Below are positions 4,625-6,308 of a stretch of DNA of 6,308 bases, in pieces. Each line of letters opens with the position of its first letter. Position 1 is the stretch's first letter. Source of the stretch: Myxococcota bacterium (GTDB lineage Bacteria; Myxococcota; Polyangia; GCA-2747355; JAKLHH01); contig JAKLHH010000468.1 in NCBI GenBank assembly GCA_022710245.1, positions 1-6,308 on the forward strand, given 5' to 3'. Under the pieces are notes generated by a model. That model saw nothing but the letters and a program-made list of their open reading frames with translations, was not told the origin of the DNA and ran no database searches. The translations under genes and the position numbers were made by a program.

Positions 4625-5056
4625 CTAGAGAATGATGCGCAGGACGAGGAAGAGCAGCGCGACGACGATCGCGAGGATGCCGAGGAGGCCCTGGAACGGG
4701 GCCAGCTTCGCGCGCATCGCCTGGCCCTTGGCCATCGCCTGCTCGTTCTTGCTGAGCGCGTACTGGGTGATCAGACCGAAGCCCAGGAGGAAGCCGAGCA
4801 GGAGCTCGGTGAGGGAGGCGACGAGGATGATGATCCAGAGGAGCAGAAACTTGACCCCGAGCGCCATCAGACCCATCGCCCGGAACGTGCTGATCAAGTC
4901 CCAGATACCCCAGAGGAACATCACCGCACCGATCCAGCCCTGGTACGGCGTCAGCTTGTCAATCAGCTGCTGAGCGTTGGGCTTCTTCGCGACGATCAAC
5001 GAAGCAGCCCCCAGGATGCCTCCGGCCAGCAGGATACCAAGAGTCACGAGCCACAT
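4625..5056 (-). CDS. Small integral membrane protein with an internal duplication
   Basis: 143 residues, mostly hydrophobic. Likely membrane segments are 2-23, 38-57, a long hydrophobic stretch 63-100 (one long helix or two, with Glu84 inside) and 119-142. The motif K-L-x-P-(Y/F)-Q-G-x-(I/L)-G occurs at 34-43 and again at 117-126, each time after a short polar linker rich in Gln, Lys and Ala and just before a hydrophobic helix. The protein therefore looks like two copies of a helix-linker-helix unit. There are no cysteines and no catalytic motif. I do not recognise the family; a small channel, a scaffold or an envelope protein are all possible. AGGAGAGG lies six to nine bases before the ATG, supporting the start. 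The gene has its own promoter candidate about 110 bases upstream and seems to be transcribed alone. Its 5' half uses more A/T-ending codons than the neighbouring genes. Confidence 0.82.
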   Translation of the reverse strand: MWLVTLGILLAGGILGAASLIVAKKPNAQQLIDKLTPYQGWIGAVMFLWGIWDLISTFRAMGLMALGVKFLLLWIIILVASLTELLLGFLLGFGLITQYALSKNEQAMAKGQAMRAKLAPFQGLLGILAIVVALLFLVLRIIL

Positions 5057-5110
5057 CGTTGTCCTCTCCTTCTGCGCTCTCGAGCGCTCCGTTGGACACT
5101 GGGTAAGCCA

Positions 5111-5127
5111 CGAACGTCACCCGTTCG
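5111..5127. promoter_or_regulatory. Dyad CGAACG-N5-CGTTCG in the predicted leader of the membrane-protein gene
   Basis: CGAACG (5111-5116) and CGTTCG (5122-5127) are exact inverted repeats, lying between the predicted transcription start and the ribosome binding site of the minus-strand gene. It could be an operator or a small RNA hairpin. It resembles LexA half-sites, but its GAAC-N7-GTTC spacing differs from the Gram-positive palindrome (N4). Confidence 0.4.
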
Positions 5128-5157
5128 AGGCATCTACAGCAACAAGACTGTGCAGGA

Positions 5158-5176
5158 CAGCTAGCGACATTAGCTG
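5158..5176. promoter_or_regulatory. Perfect dyad CAGCTA-N7-TAGCTG overlapping a -10 hexamer
   Basis: CAGCTA (5158-5163) and TAGCTG (5171-5176) are exact inverted repeats with a seven-base spacer. The dyad covers the -10 candidate of the membrane-protein promoter, so it is positioned as an operator. The spacing is the same as in the dyad at 4455-4473, but the half-site sequence differs. Confidence 0.5.
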
Positions 5177-5195
5177 AAACCAGTCGAAGTGTAAA
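5167..5195 (-). promoter_or_regulatory. Sigma-70-like promoter for the membrane-protein gene
   Basis: On the minus strand TTTACA (5190-5195; five of six matches to TTGACA) is followed after exactly 17 bases by TAATGT (5167-5172), which keeps the key T, A and final T of the -10. The surrounding 80 bases are clearly richer in A/T than the rest of the window. Initiation near 5160 would give a leader of roughly 100 bases. Confidence 0.5.
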
Positions 5196-5226
5196 GCAAT
5201 GCAAATTGCGCCGGTCTCATCCCGGA

Positions 5227-5241
5227 GCGGCCGGAGGCCGC
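5227..5241. repeat. Hairpin GCGGCC-GGA-GGCCGC
   Basis: Perfect 6-bp stem with a 3-base loop. It is the first of three stem-loop sequences in the 110 bases before the gene at 5344. Its core GCCGGAGGCCG recurs as a direct repeat at 5311-5321. Confidence 0.6.
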
Positions 5242-5248
5242 GAGGACC

Positions 5249-5295
5249 ATTCGCCCTGCTCGCCTCCTTCGGAGGCTCCGCGATGAAGGGCGAAT
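5249..5295. repeat. Nested inverted repeat, 9-bp outer and 6-bp inner stems
   Basis: ATTCGCCCT (5249-5257) pairs exactly with AGGGCGAAT (5287-5295). Inside, GCCTCC (5262-5267) pairs with GGAGGC (5271-5276) around TTC. The 47-base unit looks like a compact REP-like palindromic element or a structured RNA. No T tract follows, so it is not an obvious intrinsic terminator for either flanking gene. Confidence 0.65.
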
Positions 5296-5310
5296 TGCCG
5301 CGCTCCTCTA

Positions 5311-5326
5311 GCCGGAGGCCGGCCTC
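5311..5326. promoter_or_regulatory. Palindrome GAGGCCGGCCTC just upstream of the TAGACT hexamer
   Basis: GAGGCCGGCCTC (5315-5326) is a perfect 12-bp palindrome, overlapped by a second stem GCCGG-AGG-CCGGC (5311-5323). It ends six bases before the -10-like TAGACT, where an operator would lie. Overlap with the GCCGGAGGCCG direct repeat suggests it may instead belong to the hairpin cluster. Confidence 0.45.
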
Positions 5327-5331
5327 GCCTA

Positions 5332-5337
5332 TAGACT
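5332..5337 (+). promoter_or_regulatory. -10-like TAGACT placed for leaderless transcription of the gene at 5344
   Basis: TAGACT ends six bases before the ATG at 5344, so initiation at the normal distance would fall on the A of the start codon. No Shine-Dalgarno lies within 20 bases of that ATG; the only GGAGG is about 27 bases away. The overlapping TATAGA (5330-5335) is an alternative register. Confidence 0.42.
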
Positions 5338-5343
5338 GCGCGC

Positions 5344-6308
5344 ATGTCGAGACCAGCCGCTCTGTGTCTTGCTGCATGCAGCGCCATCACGATGCTCGGC
5401 CCGGCGGTCGCGCTCGTCGTGGCGGCCCCTGCCGCGGCCGCACCGAATCCCTACCTGAAGAGCCTCGAGCGCCGCGAGGCCGAGCTGGCGAAGCGTCGCA
5501 CCACTCCCGGCGGTGTGCTCCCGCTCCTCGGGCTGATGGGCCTCTGGGACCGGGTGCCGCCCGAGGCGGTGGAGCGCGTGATCGCGGCGGCGCGCGCCCC
5601 GAAGAGCCACCCGCTGGTGGTGGGGCAGGCGCTGCACCTCGGCGCGCTGGCCGCGCGGAGCCGCGGGCACCTCGACGAGAGCCTCAAGCTGATCGAGGAG
5701 GCGGGGTTCGTGACGCGCTGGCTCCTCTGCGGGCCGTTCGACAGCCAGGGCCGGGCTGGCCACGAGAAGGTCTACCCGCCCGAGGCCGAGCTCGGCGCCT
5801 GGCCCGAGCTGAAGAAGAGCTACGCGGGCAAGGAGCAGCAGGTGCGCTGGCGGCCGATCTCCGAGCACGTGCGCGAGGCCAGGCTCCCGGTGGGGAGCCT
5901 GGTCGACCCGGCGCGCGAGGCGGTCGTCTACCTGCAGAGCTTCGTCGCCTCGGAGCGTGAGCAGGACGCGGCGCTGCGCCTGGGGAGCGGCGGCGCCTGG
6001 AAGGTCTTCCTCAACGGTCGCCTGGTCGGGGCTCGCGAGGCCTACCGCCCACCGCGCCCGGACCAGGACGCGCTCGGCCTCCACCTGCGCCGCGGCGTGA
6101 ACCGCCTGGTCATCAAGGAGGCGGTGGACGACGGCCGGCTCGAGCTCTACGTGCGGCTGACGCGGCCCGACGGGGGCCGCCTCGCGGGGGTGAGCGCGAC
6201 CGACCGGCCGCCCGAGGGCGCCGCGCTCCTCGTCGAGAAGGGCGCGGCGAAGAAGGTGAAGGTCGAGGAGCTGGGGGCCTGGCTGCGCGGGCGCGTGAAG
6301 GGCGAGGA
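5344..6308 (+). CDS. Secreted protein with beta-sandwich-like region, 3' end outside window (DUF3857/transglutaminase-associated type suspected)
   Basis: The frame is open from ATG 5344 to the window end, giving 321 residues without a stop. Residues 1-33 form a long alanine-rich signal peptide with probable cleavage after an AAA-type site, before PNPYL. Residues 36-120 are helical and may be solenoid-like (LERREAELAKRR, VVGQALHLGALAARSRGHL). From residue 124 the text WLLCGPFDSQGRAGHEKVYPPE, then ALRLGSGGAWKVFLNGRLVGAREAY, DALGLHLRRGVNRLVIK and LELYVRLTRPDG, matches a jelly-roll/PA14-like pattern. I associate this with the N-terminal part of long periplasmic proteins in Myxococcota that carry TPR and DUF3857/transglutaminase-like domains later on. 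Those domains would lie beyond the edge, so the family is unconfirmed. There is no ribosome binding site, and leaderless expression from TAGACT is likely. An internal ATG at codon 17 has no ribosome binding site and would shorten the signal peptide. The gene diverges from the membrane-protein gene. Confidence 0.87.
   Translation, partial: MSRPAALCLAACSAITMLGPAVALVVAAPAAAAPNPYLKSLERREAELAKRRTTPGGVLPLLGLMGLWDRVPPEAVERVIAAARAPKSHPLVVGQALHLGALAARSRGHLDESLKLIEEAGFVTRWLLCGPFDSQGRAGHEKVYPPEAELGAWPELKKSYAGKEQQVRWRPISEHVREARLPVGSLVDPAREAVVYLQSFVASEREQDAALRLGSGGAWKVFLNGRLVGAREAYRPPRPDQDALGLHLRRGVNRLVIKEAVDDGRLELYVRLTRPDGGRLAGVSATDRPPEGAALLVEKGAAKKVKVEELGAWLRGRVKGE

Larger units (their letters stand above)
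5057..5343. other. Divergent intergenic region, no gene seen
   Basis: The 287-base gap between two divergent genes splits into two parts. The left part (to about 5212) is relatively A/T-rich and contains the minus-strand promoter and two dyads. The right part (about 5213-5330) is GC-rich and contains three stem-loop sequences sharing the CGGAGGC word. Short open frames here lack ribosome binding sites and coding bias. Confidence 0.6.

Noticed and set aside
5111..5127. LexA (SOS) box
   Set aside because: GAAC-N7-GTTC differs in spacing from the Gram-positive palindrome (N4) and in orientation from the alphaproteobacterial direct repeat; kept only as an unassigned dyad.
5130..5212. tRNA or small RNA gene in the A/T-richer intergenic stretch
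   Set aside because: No cloverleaf arms or T-loop sequence could be found. The stretch is better explained by the promoter and dyad seen there.
5249..5295. ATTCGCCCT/AGGGCGAAT arms resembling TOPO cloning-vector junctions
   Set aside because: The match is limited to the 9-bp arms. The bases just outside differ from the vector (no GAATTC on either side) and the enclosed 29 bases form their own hairpin, so vector contamination is unlikely.
5199..5960. 253-codon plus-strand frame overlapping the gene at 5344
   Set aside because: It starts inside the hairpin cluster and becomes an arginine/glycine-rich shadow. The frame from 5344 encodes a signal peptide and beta-sandwich pattern.

Overview
The window is high-GC DNA with strong G/C preference at third codon positions. 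It carries several exported or lipid-anchored proteins, a lipoprotein with tandem six-cysteine knot-like modules, and the start of a periplasmic protein of a type I associate with large-genome Myxococcota (former Deltaproteobacteria, Polyangiales/Sandaracinus-like). That assignment is an inference from style and gene content; no rRNA or marker gene is present.

Layout. Bases 1-190 hold what may be an edge-truncated, possibly decayed coding fragment on the minus strand. Bases 228-2598 hold a two-gene plus-strand unit. The first gene (285-1064) encodes a 259-residue protein with an N-terminal helical region resembling the leader part of RiPP-like precursors, then a twin-arginine/lipobox-like hydrophobic segment in mid-protein, then a proline-rich, repetitive, low-complexity tail. 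Fifty-eight bases later comes a B12-binding-type radical SAM enzyme (1123-2598). I read this pair as a candidate substrate plus radical SAM maturase, and it is the most interesting system in the window. A 16-bp tandem duplication containing four GATCAG words fills the predicted 5' UTR of the pair, and a GC hairpin lies between the two genes.

Convergent to this unit are two minus-strand lipoprotein genes, probably cotranscribed. The larger (3038-4456) has two adjacent C-x6-C-x5-CC-x3-C-x4-C modules with identical spacing, a cysteine-rich centre of unknown fold and a C-terminal IPT/TIG-like beta domain. The smaller (2634-3011) begins 26 bases downstream. Further right, a minus-strand gene (4625-5056) encodes a small membrane protein that looks like a duplicated two-helix unit. 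After a less GC-rich intergenic region containing dyads and three hairpins, a plus-strand gene (5344 to the right edge) encodes the N-terminal 321 residues of a secreted protein with a beta-sandwich-like region.

Promoter-like signals are recurrent. TAGACT -10-like hexamers precede the genes at 285 and 5344, the latter placed for leaderless transcription. A TATGAT hexamer sits about 12 bases before the 4456 start. Two of the minus-strand promoter candidates are overlapped by perfect 6-bp dyads with 7-bp spacers. I see no tRNA, rRNA, CRISPR array, transposase or attachment site.
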